From: Streptomyces sp. yr375 | GTDB taxonomy: Bacteria > Actinomycetota > Actinomycetes > Streptomycetales > Streptomycetaceae | Length of the DNA: 60,006 nucleotides | Direction of reading: 5' to 3' | NCBI RefSeq assembly: GCF_900110755.1 | Contig: NZ_FOFF01000052.1 | Coordinates: 1 to 60,006 of the forward strand | Shown here: in pieces, positions 33,951 through 41,510 of the stretch | Layout: each line of letters starts with the position of its first letter | Numbering within the stretch: position 1 is the stretch's first letter | The notes under the pieces: generated by a model | What the model saw: only the letters and a program-made list of their open reading frames with translations | What the model was told of the DNA's origin: nothing | Database searches by the model: none | Translations under genes and position numbers: made by a program

Positions 33951-34733
33951 TCAGGCGACCCACTGCTCGTAGGCCAGGTTCGCCACCAGCGCGAAGACGA
34001 CCGTCAGCAGGACGACCCGGACGAACCCGCTGCCCTTCTTCAGGGCCGTGCGCGCGCCCAGCGTGCCGCCCACGAGGTTGAAGACGGCCAGCAGCGCCGC
34101 CAGCTTCCACAGCACGGCCCCCTGCCAGGCGAAGGTGGCGAGCGCGCCCGCGTTGGTGCAGCAGTTGACGATCTTGGCGGTGGCCGAGGCGGTGACCAGG
34201 TCGAGGTGGAGGACGGCGGTGAGGGCGAGGACCAGGAAGGTGCCCGTGCCGGGGCCGATGAGACCGTCGTAGAAGCCGATGCCGAGGCCGGCGAGGCCGA
34301 TCGCGGCGAGGATCTGGCGGCGGGTGGCCGGGCCGGGGGCGGGCGCGGTGCCGAAGGCGGGGCGCAGGATCACGAAGGCCGCCACGCACACCAGCACCAC
34401 CATGATCACCGGCTTCAGCACCTCGGTGCTCATCCCGGCGGCGAAGAAGGCTCCGCCGGACGACCCGGCCAGCGCCGCCAGCCCGATCCGCACCGCGAGC
34501 CGTACGTCCACGGGCGCTCGGCGCGCGTAGGTCACGGCCGCGCCCGAGGTCCCGACGATGGCGACGGCCTTGTTGGTGCCGAGCGCGGTCGCCGCCGGGG
34601 TCCCGGCCGGGAGTCCGAGCAGCATCGCGGGCAGGAGCAGCAGGCCGCCCCCGCCGACCACCGCGTCGATCCAGCCGGCCGCGAGCGCGGCGAGGCAGAG
34701 CAGCACGAGGGTGGCCAGGGGTATGTCGGGCAT
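33951..34733 (-). CDS. TauE/SafE family permease
   Basis: 260 aa from the ATG at 34733. Two repeats of four TM helices each: first half with AGWIDAVVGGGGLLLLPAMLL and GTNKAVAIVGTSGAAVTYARR, second with GIGFYDGLIGPGTGTFLVLAL and ASATAKIVNCCTNAGALATF. The G-G-G-G and G-P-G-T-G loops are family marks. Such proteins export or import sulphite, sulphoacetate or other small anions. It is divergent from nirB; a link to sulphite or nitrite traffic is possible but only suggested by position. Confidence 0.88.
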   Translation of the reverse strand: MPDIPLATLVLLCLAALAAGWIDAVVGGGGLLLLPAMLLGLPAGTPAATALGTNKAVAIVGTSGAAVTYARRAPVDVRLAVRIGLAALAGSSGGAFFAAGMSTEVLKPVIMVVLVCVAAFVILRPAFGTAPAPGPATRRQILAAIGLAGLGIGFYDGLIGPGTGTFLVLALTAVLHLDLVTASATAKIVNCCTNAGALATFAWQGAVLWKLAALLAVFNLVGGTLGARTALKKGSGFVRVVLLTVVFALVANLAYEQWVA

Positions 34734-35101
34734 GGTCAGGAACCCTATGCGACGCCGGTCAGGGCCTGTACGGCGGCGGTCGGGGGTTGCGCGACGGCAG
34801 TCAGGGCCTGTGGAGCAGCGGTACTGGGGGACCTCCCGCAGGGGACCTCCCGCAGGGGACCACCCGCAGGGGGGACCTCCCGCAGGGGGCAACCCTCACA
34901 CCCGCCGCCCGTCCCCGCTGAGGGCAAGGTTCCTCGCGGGAAACAGCGGTGATGCGGCTGGGTAACGTCCGCGCCGCACGCTCCTCGACATGACCTCGAA
35001 TGCGCGTGCGGCGGAGATCGCGGACGACACGCTCGTCCTGGTCGACGAACTCGGCCCTTGCTCCCCTTGCTCCCCCTGCTCCTCACAACGGAGGCTCCTG
35101 A
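34734..35101. other. 368-nt intergenic region between TauE/SafE gene and nirB
   Basis: It contains two copies of a GACGGCAGTCAGGGCCTGT-like unit (near 34756 and 34796), then the four-copy tandem repeat listed separately, then about 200 nt with no recognised site that must hold the nirB promoter. A GGAGG-like site (35090-35094) precedes the nirB ATG. No small gene is convincing. Confidence 0.5.
34827..34888. repeat. tandem repeats of about 14-16 bp upstream of nirB
   Basis: Four units of the type GGGGACCTCCCGCA in a row, one with CACC for CTCC, with one or two extra G between units. Each unit has internal dyad character (GGG...CCC), so the tract could form alternative hairpins. Confidence 0.75.
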
Positions 35102-37747
35102 ATGACCGCCACTGAGGGGGCCACCCCGGCCGCTCCCACGATCGTGCTCGTCGGCCATGGCATGGTCGGCCAACGCTTCCTCGAGGCGCTCGCCGAGCGC
35201 GGTCTGACCGCCACGCACCGGGTGGTCGTGCTGTGCGAGGAGCCGCGTCCGGCATACGACCGCGTCGCCCTCACCTCGTACTTCTCGGGCCGCACCGCCG
35301 AGGAACTCTCCCTGACCGACCCGGAGTTCATCGCCGCGCACGGCATCGAGCTGCACATCGGCGACCCGGCCGAGACCGTCGACCGCGAGGCCCGGAAGGT
35401 GACGTCGCGCTCCGGTCTGGTCGTCGGCTACGACGTCCTCGTCCTGGCCACCGGCTCCTACCCGTTCGTGCCGCCGGTCCCCCACAAGGACGCCGAGGGC
35501 TGTTTCGTCTACCGCACGATCGACGACCTCCTCGCCATCGAGGCGTACGCCGCCTCGCGGGCCACGACGGGCGCGGTGGTCGGCGGCGGGCTGCTCGGCC
35601 TGGAGGCGGCGGGCGCGCTGAAGGGGCTCGGACTCACCAGCCACATCGTGGAGTTCGCGCCGCGACTGATGCCGGTACAGGTCGACGAGGGCGGCGGCGC
35701 GGCCCTGCTGCGGACCATCGAGGACATGGGGCTGAGCGTCCACACCGGTGTGGGCACGCAGGAGATCGTCGTCGACGAGTCCGGCGCGGTCACCGGCATG
35801 AAACTGTCCGACGGCTCCGAACTCGCCACGGATCTCGTGGTGTTCAGCGCCGGTGTCCGCCCCCGCGACCAACTCGCCCGTGACTGCGGCCTGTCGGTGG
35901 GCGAGCGCGGCGGCGTCGCGGTCGACGAGCAGTGCCGTACCGTCTCCGACCCGCACGTCTTCGCGATCGGCGAGTGCGCGCTCGCGGCGGACGGCCGGGT
36001 GTACGGCCTGGTCGCCCCCGGCTACGAGCAGGCCGAGACGGTGGCCGCCGCCATCGCCGCCCCCCTCGCCGCCGACGAGGGCGAACCGTTGTCGTTCACC
36101 GGGGCCGACCTCTCCACCAAGCTGAAGCTGCTCGGCGTGGACGTGGCGTCCTTCGGCGACGCGCACGGCGCGACCCCGGACTGCCTGGACGTCGTCTACT
36201 CCGACGCCCGCTCGGGCCTGTACAAGAAGCTGGTCATCGGCCGCGACGGCACCCTGCTCGGCGGCATCCTGGTCGGCGACGCCGACGCCTACGGCACCCT
36301 GCGCGCGTTCACCGGGTCCGTGCCGCCCGTCGCCCCCGAGTCGCTGGTCCTGCCGGCCGGCGCCGGGGACGCCGTACAGCTCGGGCCGTCCGCGCTGCCG
36401 GACGAGGCGATCGTCTGCTCCTGCCACAACGTGTCGAAGGGCACGATCCGCGGCGCGGTGACGGAGCACTCCTGCACGACCGTGCCCGAGGTCAAGAAGT
36501 GCACCAAGGCCGGTACCGGCTGCGGGAGTTGCGTCAAGGTGCTCGGCCAGCTCGTCACCGCCGAGCTGGAGGCGAGCGGCGTCGAGGTCGACAAGGGCCT
36601 GTGCGGCTGCTTCGCGCAGACCCGCGAGGAGCTCTACGAGATCGTCCTCGCCCTGCGCGTCAACACCTACCAGGATCTCCTCGACCGTTACGGCCGCGAC
36701 GGCGCCCGGGGCGGCGACGGCTGCGACGTCTGCAAGCCCGCGGTCGCCTCGATCATCGCCTCCCTCGCCCCGACGATCGGCGCGAGCGGCTACGTCCTGG
36801 ACGGCGAGCAGGCGGCCCTCCAGGAGACCAACGACCACTTCCTCGCCAACCTCCAGAAGAACGGCTCCTATTCGGTCGTCCCGCGCATCCCCGGCGGTGA
36901 GATCACCCCCGAGGGCCTCATCGTGATCGGTGAGATCGCCCGCGACTTCGGCCTCTACACGAAGATCACCGGCGGCCAGCGGATCGACATGTTCGGCGCG
37001 CGCGTCGAGCAACTCCCGCTGATCTGGACCCGGTTGGTCGACGCCGGCTTCGAGTCCGGCCACGCCTACGGCAAGTCGCTGCGCACGGTGAAGTCCTGCG
37101 TCGGCCAGACCTGGTGCCGCTACGGCGTCCAGGACTCCGTCCGCATGGCGATCGACCTGGAGCTGCGCTACCGGGGGCTGCGGTCCCCGCACAAGCTCAA
37201 GTCCGCTGTCTCCGGCTGCGCCCGCGAGTGCGCCGAAGCCCAGTCGAAGGACTTCGGCATCATCGCCACCGCCAGCGGCTGGAACCTGTACGTCGGCGGC
37301 AACGGCGGGGCCACCCCGCGCCACGCCGACCTGCTCGCGCAGGACCTCTCCGACGCCGAACTGGTGCGCCTCATCGACCGGTTCCTGATGTTCTACATCC
37401 GCACCGCCGACCGTCTGGAGCGCACCTCGACCTGGCTGGAGCGGATCCCGGGCGGCCTGGACCACGTACGCGACGTCGTCGTGGCGGACTCCCTCGGCAT
37501 CTGCGAGGAGCTGGAGTCCCTGATGACGGACCACGTGGCGCACTACGCCGACGAGTGGGCCACCACCATCAACGACCCCGAGAAACTGGCCCGGTTCGTG
37601 TCCTTCGTGAACGCGCCGGACACCCCCGACCCGGTCGTCGGCTTCGTCCCCGAGCGCGACCAGATCAAGCCCGACCTGCCGCTGCTGACCATCGGCACGC
37701 GTCCCATGGACGCCATGGCCGCCCTTGAAGGGAGCACCCAGCGATGA
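35102..37747 (+). CDS. nirB: assimilatory nitrite reductase (NAD(P)H), large subunit
   Basis: Reduces nitrite to ammonium with six electrons from NAD(P)H. 881 aa, normal length. Order of domains: FAD fold (VLVGHGMVGQRFLEAL, residues 15-30), NAD(P) fold (AVVGGGLLGLEAAGAL, near 157), two BFD-type [2Fe-2S] domains (CSCHNVSKGTIRGAV with CTKAGTGCGSC, then GCFAQTREEL with CDVCKPAV), and the nitrite/sulphite reductase core. Siroheme/[4Fe-4S] ligands are C666, C672 (SCVGQTWC) and C706, C710 (SGCARECA). It overlaps nirD by 4 nt. No nitrate reductase gene is in the window. Confidence 0.97.
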   Translation: MTATEGATPAAPTIVLVGHGMVGQRFLEALAERGLTATHRVVVLCEEPRPAYDRVALTSYFSGRTAEELSLTDPEFIAAHGIELHIGDPAETVDREARKVTSRSGLVVGYDVLVLATGSYPFVPPVPHKDAEGCFVYRTIDDLLAIEAYAASRATTGAVVGGGLLGLEAAGALKGLGLTSHIVEFAPRLMPVQVDEGGGAALLRTIEDMGLSVHTGVGTQEIVVDESGAVTGMKLSDGSELATDLVVFSAGVRPRDQLARDCGLSVGERGGVAVDEQCRTVSDPHVFAIGECALAADGRVYGLVAPGYEQAETVAAAIAAPLAADEGEPLSFTGADLSTKLKLLGVDVASFGDAHGATPDCLDVVYSDARSGLYKKLVIGRDGTLLGGILVGDADAYGTLRAFTGSVPPVAPESLVLPAGAGDAVQLGPSALPDEAIVCSCHNVSKGTIRGAVTEHSCTTVPEVKKCTKAGTGCGSCVKVLGQLVTAELEASGVEVDKGLCGCFAQTREELYEIVLALRVNTYQDLLDRYGRDGARGGDGCDVCKPAVASIIASLAPTIGASGYVLDGEQAALQETNDHFLANLQKNGSYSVVPRIPGGEITPEGLIVIGEIARDFGLYTKITGGQRIDMFGARVEQLPLIWTRLVDAGFESGHAYGKSLRTVKSCVGQTWCRYGVQDSVRMAIDLELRYRGLRSPHKLKSAVSGCARECAEAQSKDFGIIATASGWNLYVGGNGGATPRHADLLAQDLSDAELVRLIDRFLMFYIRTADRLERTSTWLERIPGGLDHVRDVVVADSLGICEELESLMTDHVAHYADEWATTINDPEKLARFVSFVNAPDTPDPVVGFVPERDQIKPDLPLLTIGTRPMDAMAALEGSTQR

Positions 37748-38094
37748 CCCTGGCACCCGAGACCACCGACCTCAAGGTCCAACTGCGGCTGGAGGAGAGC
37801 TGGTTGCCGGTCTGCGACCTCGCCCATCTGCTCCCCGGCCGGGGTGTGGCCGCCCTGCTGCCCGACGGCCGTCAGGTCGCCCTGTTCCGCGACCGGGCGG
37901 GCGAGCTGTACGCCGTCGACAACCGCGACCCGTTCGGCGGTGCGGCCGTCCTCTCCCGCGGCCTGACCGGCAGCCACGAGGGCCGCCCCTTCGTCGCCTC
38001 CCCGCTCCTCAAGCAGCGGTTCGACCTGCGGAGCGGGGAGTGCCTGGACGACGAGACGGTGCGCATCGCGACGTACGAGGTGCGCGCCGCCTGA
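37744..38094 (+). CDS. nirD: nitrite reductase small subunit
   Basis: 116 aa with a Rieske-like fold (WLPVCDLAHLLPGRGVAALL, LYAVDNRDPFGGAAVLSRGL, PLLKQRFDLRSGECLDDE). As is normal for NirD, the Cys and His that hold the cluster in true Rieske proteins are missing: the first motif reads DNRDPFGG. It is the partner of NirB, with coupled translation (ATGA). The convergent histidine kinase gene starts its stop codon 21 nt further on. Confidence 0.95.
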   Translation: MTLAPETTDLKVQLRLEESWLPVCDLAHLLPGRGVAALLPDGRQVALFRDRAGELYAVDNRDPFGGAAVLSRGLTGSHEGRPFVASPLLKQRFDLRSGECLDDETVRIATYEVRAA

Positions 38095-38115
38095 CGGTCC
38101 GCCCTCGTTGCATCG

Positions 38116-39621
38116 TCATCGTCGTCCGGTCGCCGTGGTCTGGAGTGGTCTGGCCGGGGACCGTGGTGCGGGCACGCCGGTTCGGGCCGGTACCGCCGGG
38201 AGGCGGACCACCGCGTCGAGGCCGCCGCGCGGGGCGGGTTGCAGGACCACCTCGCCGCCGCTCGCGTGCGCGAGGCGCTGCACCAGCGCGAGTCCCAGGC
38301 CGGTGCCGCCCTTGGGGGCGTCCGGGGCGCGCCAGAAGCGGTCGAAGGCGCGGCGGCGCTGCTCCTCGGTCATGCCGGGACCCTCGTCCATGACGTGCAG
38401 TTCGACCCATGCCGGGCTCGCCGGGCGGTGCGGGTGGCGGTGCGGGAAGCGGCGCTCGTGGGGGGTGCGGGGGGTGTGGTGGCGCGGGTCGATCGAGACC
38501 GTGGAGCCGGGGGGCGCCACGCGCAGGGCGTTGGAGAGCAGGTTGTCGAGGATCTGCTCCACCGCCCCGGGCAGCGCCAGCACCTCGCCCGTGTAGTCCC
38601 CGGCCAGCGCCAGCCAGACGCCGTACTGCTGGTACAACGGGGTCCAGGCACGGTGGCGTTCGGCGCACACCGCGCCCAGGTCGACCGTCTCGCGTTCGGC
38701 GGCGCTCTCGTCGAGCCGGGCCATCGCGAGCAGCCCCTCGACCATCCGGGCCAGCCGGTCGGTCTCGGTGAGCGCGGCGGTGAGCGAGCCGCGCGCGTGC
38801 AGGGCGATGTCGTTCTCCAGGTTCTCCAGCCGCAGCCGCAACGCCGCGAGGGGCGTCTTGAGTTGGTGCGACGCCTCGCCGGCGAAGGCCCGTTGGGAGG
38901 CCAGCAGGTGTTCCAGGCGGGCGGCGGTGCGGTTGAAGGTCGCGGCGAGACTGCGGACCTCCGGCGGCCCGTTGGTGATCGCGACCGGGGTGGCGGTGCC
39001 GCCGACAGCCAACTCGTGGGTGGCGTGCTCCAGTTCACGGATGGGGCGGCCGGTCCAGCGGGCGATGACGAAGCCGAGGGCGGCGACCGCGGTGAGCGTG
39101 GCGAACCCGCCCAGCGCCAGCAACAGCCAGACGTGGTGCACCCGTTCATGGACCATCCGGGTCGGCACGGTGATGCGTACGGCGCCCTGTTCCTGGACGC
39201 CGTGCCGGACCGGGGTGGCCACCGCGAGGTACTGCACGCCGCCGATGGTGGAGGTGCGCACGTCGGCCGTGGCGGTGCCCTGGAGTGCGGTGGCGAGGCC
39301 GGGTGAGGCGGCGAGCGTGCGCACCTCGTCCTCGGTCAGGGGGTGCGAGGAGGCGAGCAGCGCGCCCGCGCGGTCCACGATCAGCACCTTGCCGCCGATG
39401 CGCGCGGCGCAGTGCGCGGCCCGCTCGGGCAGGTCCTGCGCCGCCCGCCCGGCCGAGATGGACAGCGAGGCGAACGCCGACACCGCCTCCGCCTCGTCCT
39501 TCGCCGCGTTGATCACCCGCTCCCGCTCACCCCGCGAGTACACGAAGCCGAGCGGGATCTCCAGGCAGAGCAGCACCAGGGCGGCGAGCGTGAGGTAGCT
39601 GAGCAGCAGCCGACGGGTCAT
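38116..39621 (-). CDS. sensor histidine kinase
   Basis: Membrane sensor kinase of 501 aa from the ATG at 39621. TM1 at residues 4-26 (LLLSYLTLAALVLLCLEIPLGFVY), an extracellular sensor of about 130 residues with two Cys (RAAHCAARIGG has one), TM2 at about 157-180, HAMP, then H-box with H252 (EASHQLKTPLAAL), N-box EQILDNLLSNAL, G1 MDEGPGMTEEQ, G2 GGTGLGLALV. A His/Arg/Pro-rich insertion (HHTPRTPHERRFPHRHPHRP) lies between the N and G1 boxes, unusual in place. ATGA overlap with the response regulator gene. The signal is unknown. Confidence 0.92.
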   Translation of the reverse strand: MTRRLLLSYLTLAALVLLCLEIPLGFVYSRGERERVINAAKDEAEAVSAFASLSISAGRAAQDLPERAAHCAARIGGKVLIVDRAGALLASSHPLTEDEVRTLAASPGLATALQGTATADVRTSTIGGVQYLAVATPVRHGVQEQGAVRITVPTRMVHERVHHVWLLLALGGFATLTAVAALGFVIARWTGRPIRELEHATHELAVGGTATPVAITNGPPEVRSLAATFNRTAARLEHLLASQRAFAGEASHQLKTPLAALRLRLENLENDIALHARGSLTAALTETDRLARMVEGLLAMARLDESAAERETVDLGAVCAERHRAWTPLYQQYGVWLALAGDYTGEVLALPGAVEQILDNLLSNALRVAPPGSTVSIDPRHHTPRTPHERRFPHRHPHRPASPAWVELHVMDEGPGMTEEQRRRAFDRFWRAPDAPKGGTGLGLALVQRLAHASGGEVVLQPAPRGGLDAVVRLPAVPARTGVPAPRSPARPLQTTATGRR

Positions 39622-40634
39622 CGGTAGGCCGCCGTGTGGTGGGGCTGGTCGAAGTTGTGCGTCTGGTCGAAGTCGCGGGTCTGGCCGAACTGGTGGCTTC
39701 GGGTGAAGTCGTGGTCCTGGGTGAAGTCGTGCGTCTGCTGGGGGTAGGACCGCGGAGGCTCGTACGAGGACGGCGACGGGGACGGCTCGTAGGGCGATGG
39801 TGTCGTCTCGTAGGGCGATGGTGTCGTCTCGTAGACGGGCGGCGCGGGGGACTGCGGCGGCGGGCCCGGTGAGGTGGTGTGCACGGCCAGCCGGAAGCCC
39901 ACTCCGCGCAGGGTCTGGATCCATGCCGGGTTGCCCAACTTGCGGCGCAGGGTGGCCACATGGACGTCGAGAGTCTTCGTCGGACCCTGGTAGTGCGGGT
40001 CCCACACCCGGTCGAGGATCTGCTGCCGCGAGTAAACGGCCCCCGGGTCCTCGGTGAGCAGCGCGAGCAGCTCGAACTCCTTGGGCGTCAGCGTCACCGT
40101 CTCCGGCCCGACCCAGACCTGCCGGGTCCGCCGGTCGACGACGAGGGGGCCGGCGGCACCGGAGGAGGCAGGTGCGGGAGCGGGGGCTGGAACGGGAGCG
40201 GGGGCGGAAGCCACCGGGGTCGGGGGCGCGGGGTCGTAGTAGGGAGCAGCTCCCCCGAACTCCCGCTCCGACAAGCCCCGTTGGGTCCGCCGGGTCACCG
40301 CGCGCACCCGGGCCACCAGTTCGCGCATGCTGAAGGGTTTCGCCAAGTAGTCGTCGGCGCCCAGCTCCAGGCCCAGGACGCGGTCGGCTTCCTCGCCGCG
40401 TGCGCTGAGGATGATGATGGGGACGTCGGAGGTCTGCCGGATGCCCCGGCAGACGTCGATGCCGTCGATGTCGGGCAACCCCAGGTCCAGCAGGACGACA
40501 TCGCCGTACGGACCCCTCAACCCCTCGTTGCCCGTGCTGACGTGATGCACCGTCAGTCCGAAGTTACCGAGGCCCTCGATGAGCGGTTCGGCGATCGTCC
40601 GGTCGTCCTCGATGAGCAGGACTCGTACACCCAT
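39618..40634 (-). CDS. OmpR-family response regulator with long repetitive C-terminal tail
   Basis: 338 aa. Receiver domain 1-120 with E9/D10/D11, phosphoryl acceptor D50 (LLDLGLPD), switch Ser in ILSARG and K in LAKPF. A Pro/Ala linker (PAPVPAPAPAPASS) leads to the winged-helix DNA-binding domain (VTLTPKEFELLALL ... TLDVHVATLRRKLG ... TLRGVGFRLAVH), which ends near residue 252. The last 85 residues are odd for the family: Pro/Ser/Tyr/Thr repeats (YETTPSPYETTPSPYEPS), then about seven copies of a Q/x-x-H-x-F motif (THDFTQDHDFTRSHQF). Cognate kinase overlaps by 4 nt. Target genes are unknown. Confidence 0.92.
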   Translation of the reverse strand: MGVRVLLIEDDRTIAEPLIEGLGNFGLTVHHVSTGNEGLRGPYGDVVLLDLGLPDIDGIDVCRGIRQTSDVPIIILSARGEEADRVLGLELGADDYLAKPFSMRELVARVRAVTRRTQRGLSEREFGGAAPYYDPAPPTPVASAPAPVPAPAPAPASSGAAGPLVVDRRTRQVWVGPETVTLTPKEFELLALLTEDPGAVYSRQQILDRVWDPHYQGPTKTLDVHVATLRRKLGNPAWIQTLRGVGFRLAVHTTSPGPPPQSPAPPVYETTPSPYETTPSPYEPSPSPSSYEPPRSYPQQTHDFTQDHDFTRSHQFGQTRDFDQTHNFDQPHHTAAYR

Positions 40635-40779
40635 GCGTTCCCGTCTCTCCCGCTGAACCGAATTCGCGTGTTCCGTGGATCCGTTGTCCCGTCACGCTAC
40701 AAGAACGGTCAGGAAAACACCCCACACGTCTCGGACAATGTGAGCAGCGGCTCAACTCCGGACGAAAACTGTCCCATTC

Positions 40780-40808
40780 TTGTCGGCGGTTTAGTGTTCC
40801 TCTAACCT
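40780..40808 (+). promoter_or_regulatory. candidate promoter of the carbonic anhydrase operon
   Basis: TTGTCG, 17 nt, TAACCT, ending 82 nt before the ATG at 40890. A fair match to the principal sigma consensus in an AT-richer stretch. Confidence 0.5.
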
Positions 40809-40889
40809 TCGCCTGGCAAAGGCTCCTCTACGGTGATGGAGAACTGGTCGGACCCCCACGCCGGCCAGCTCTGAACTGGGAGGATCCAC

Positions 40890-41510
40890 GTGAAGGCATT
40901 GCTGGACCGCGCCCGCTCGTTCAAGCGGCGGGTCGATTTCGAAAGCGGCGAATACCGGCGTCTGGCCGAGGGCCAATATCCCGAGGCATTGTTCATCACC
41001 TGCTCGGACTCACGGGTGATACCCGCCCTGATCACGGGCGCACGGCCCGGTGAGATATTCGAGCTGCGGAACGCGGGCAATATCGTTCCGCCGCACGGCC
41101 GACAGGGCGCCTCGGGCGAGGCCGCCACCATCGAGTACGCACTGGAGGTGCTCGGCGTTCAGGACATCGTGGTGTGCGGCCACTCGTACTGCGGGGCGAT
41201 GGGCGCCATCAAGTCCGGCGACGACCTGTCCGCCCTGCCCGGCGTGGACGCCTGGCTGCAACTGGCCCGCCCGAGGCTGGCGCCCGTCCTGAACGGCCAT
41301 GCCGAGGACGGTCACGTCGAGGACCCGTCGATGCCGGACGTCGCCCAGCTCAACGTCGTCAACCAGCTTGCGGTGCTGCGGAGTTACCCGGTGACGCGGC
41401 GACGTCTCGACGCGGGCGAGCTGCGACTGCACGGCTGGTACTACGAGGTGGACACCGGCCAGGTGCACGAGCTGGACGAGGACGGTCTGTTCCGGGTGCA
41501 CGCGGCATGA
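40890..41510 (+). CDS. beta-carbonic anhydrase
   Basis: 206 aa zinc enzyme that interconverts CO2 and bicarbonate. Zinc and catalytic residues: C38, D40, R42 (ITCSDSRV), H98 and C101 (CGHSYCGAM). NAGNIVPPHG and EAATIEYALEVLGV are further family marks. Acts in the cytoplasm. GGGAGGA 9 nt ahead of the GTG at 40890. It overlaps the SulP transporter gene by 4 nt, an arrangement that suggests bicarbonate is taken up and converted by coupled products. Confidence 0.95.
   Translation: MKALLDRARSFKRRVDFESGEYRRLAEGQYPEALFITCSDSRVIPALITGARPGEIFELRNAGNIVPPHGRQGASGEAATIEYALEVLGVQDIVVCGHSYCGAMGAIKSGDDLSALPGVDAWLQLARPRLAPVLNGHAEDGHVEDPSMPDVAQLNVVNQLAVLRSYPVTRRRLDAGELRLHGWYYEVDTGQVHELDEDGLFRVHAA

Noticed and set aside
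34827..34888. CRISPR array upstream of nirB
   Set aside because: Units are only about 14-16 bp, directly adjoining, without spacers.
37744..38094. NirD as a true Rieske protein
   Set aside because: The cluster-binding Cys and His are absent, which is normal for NirD.
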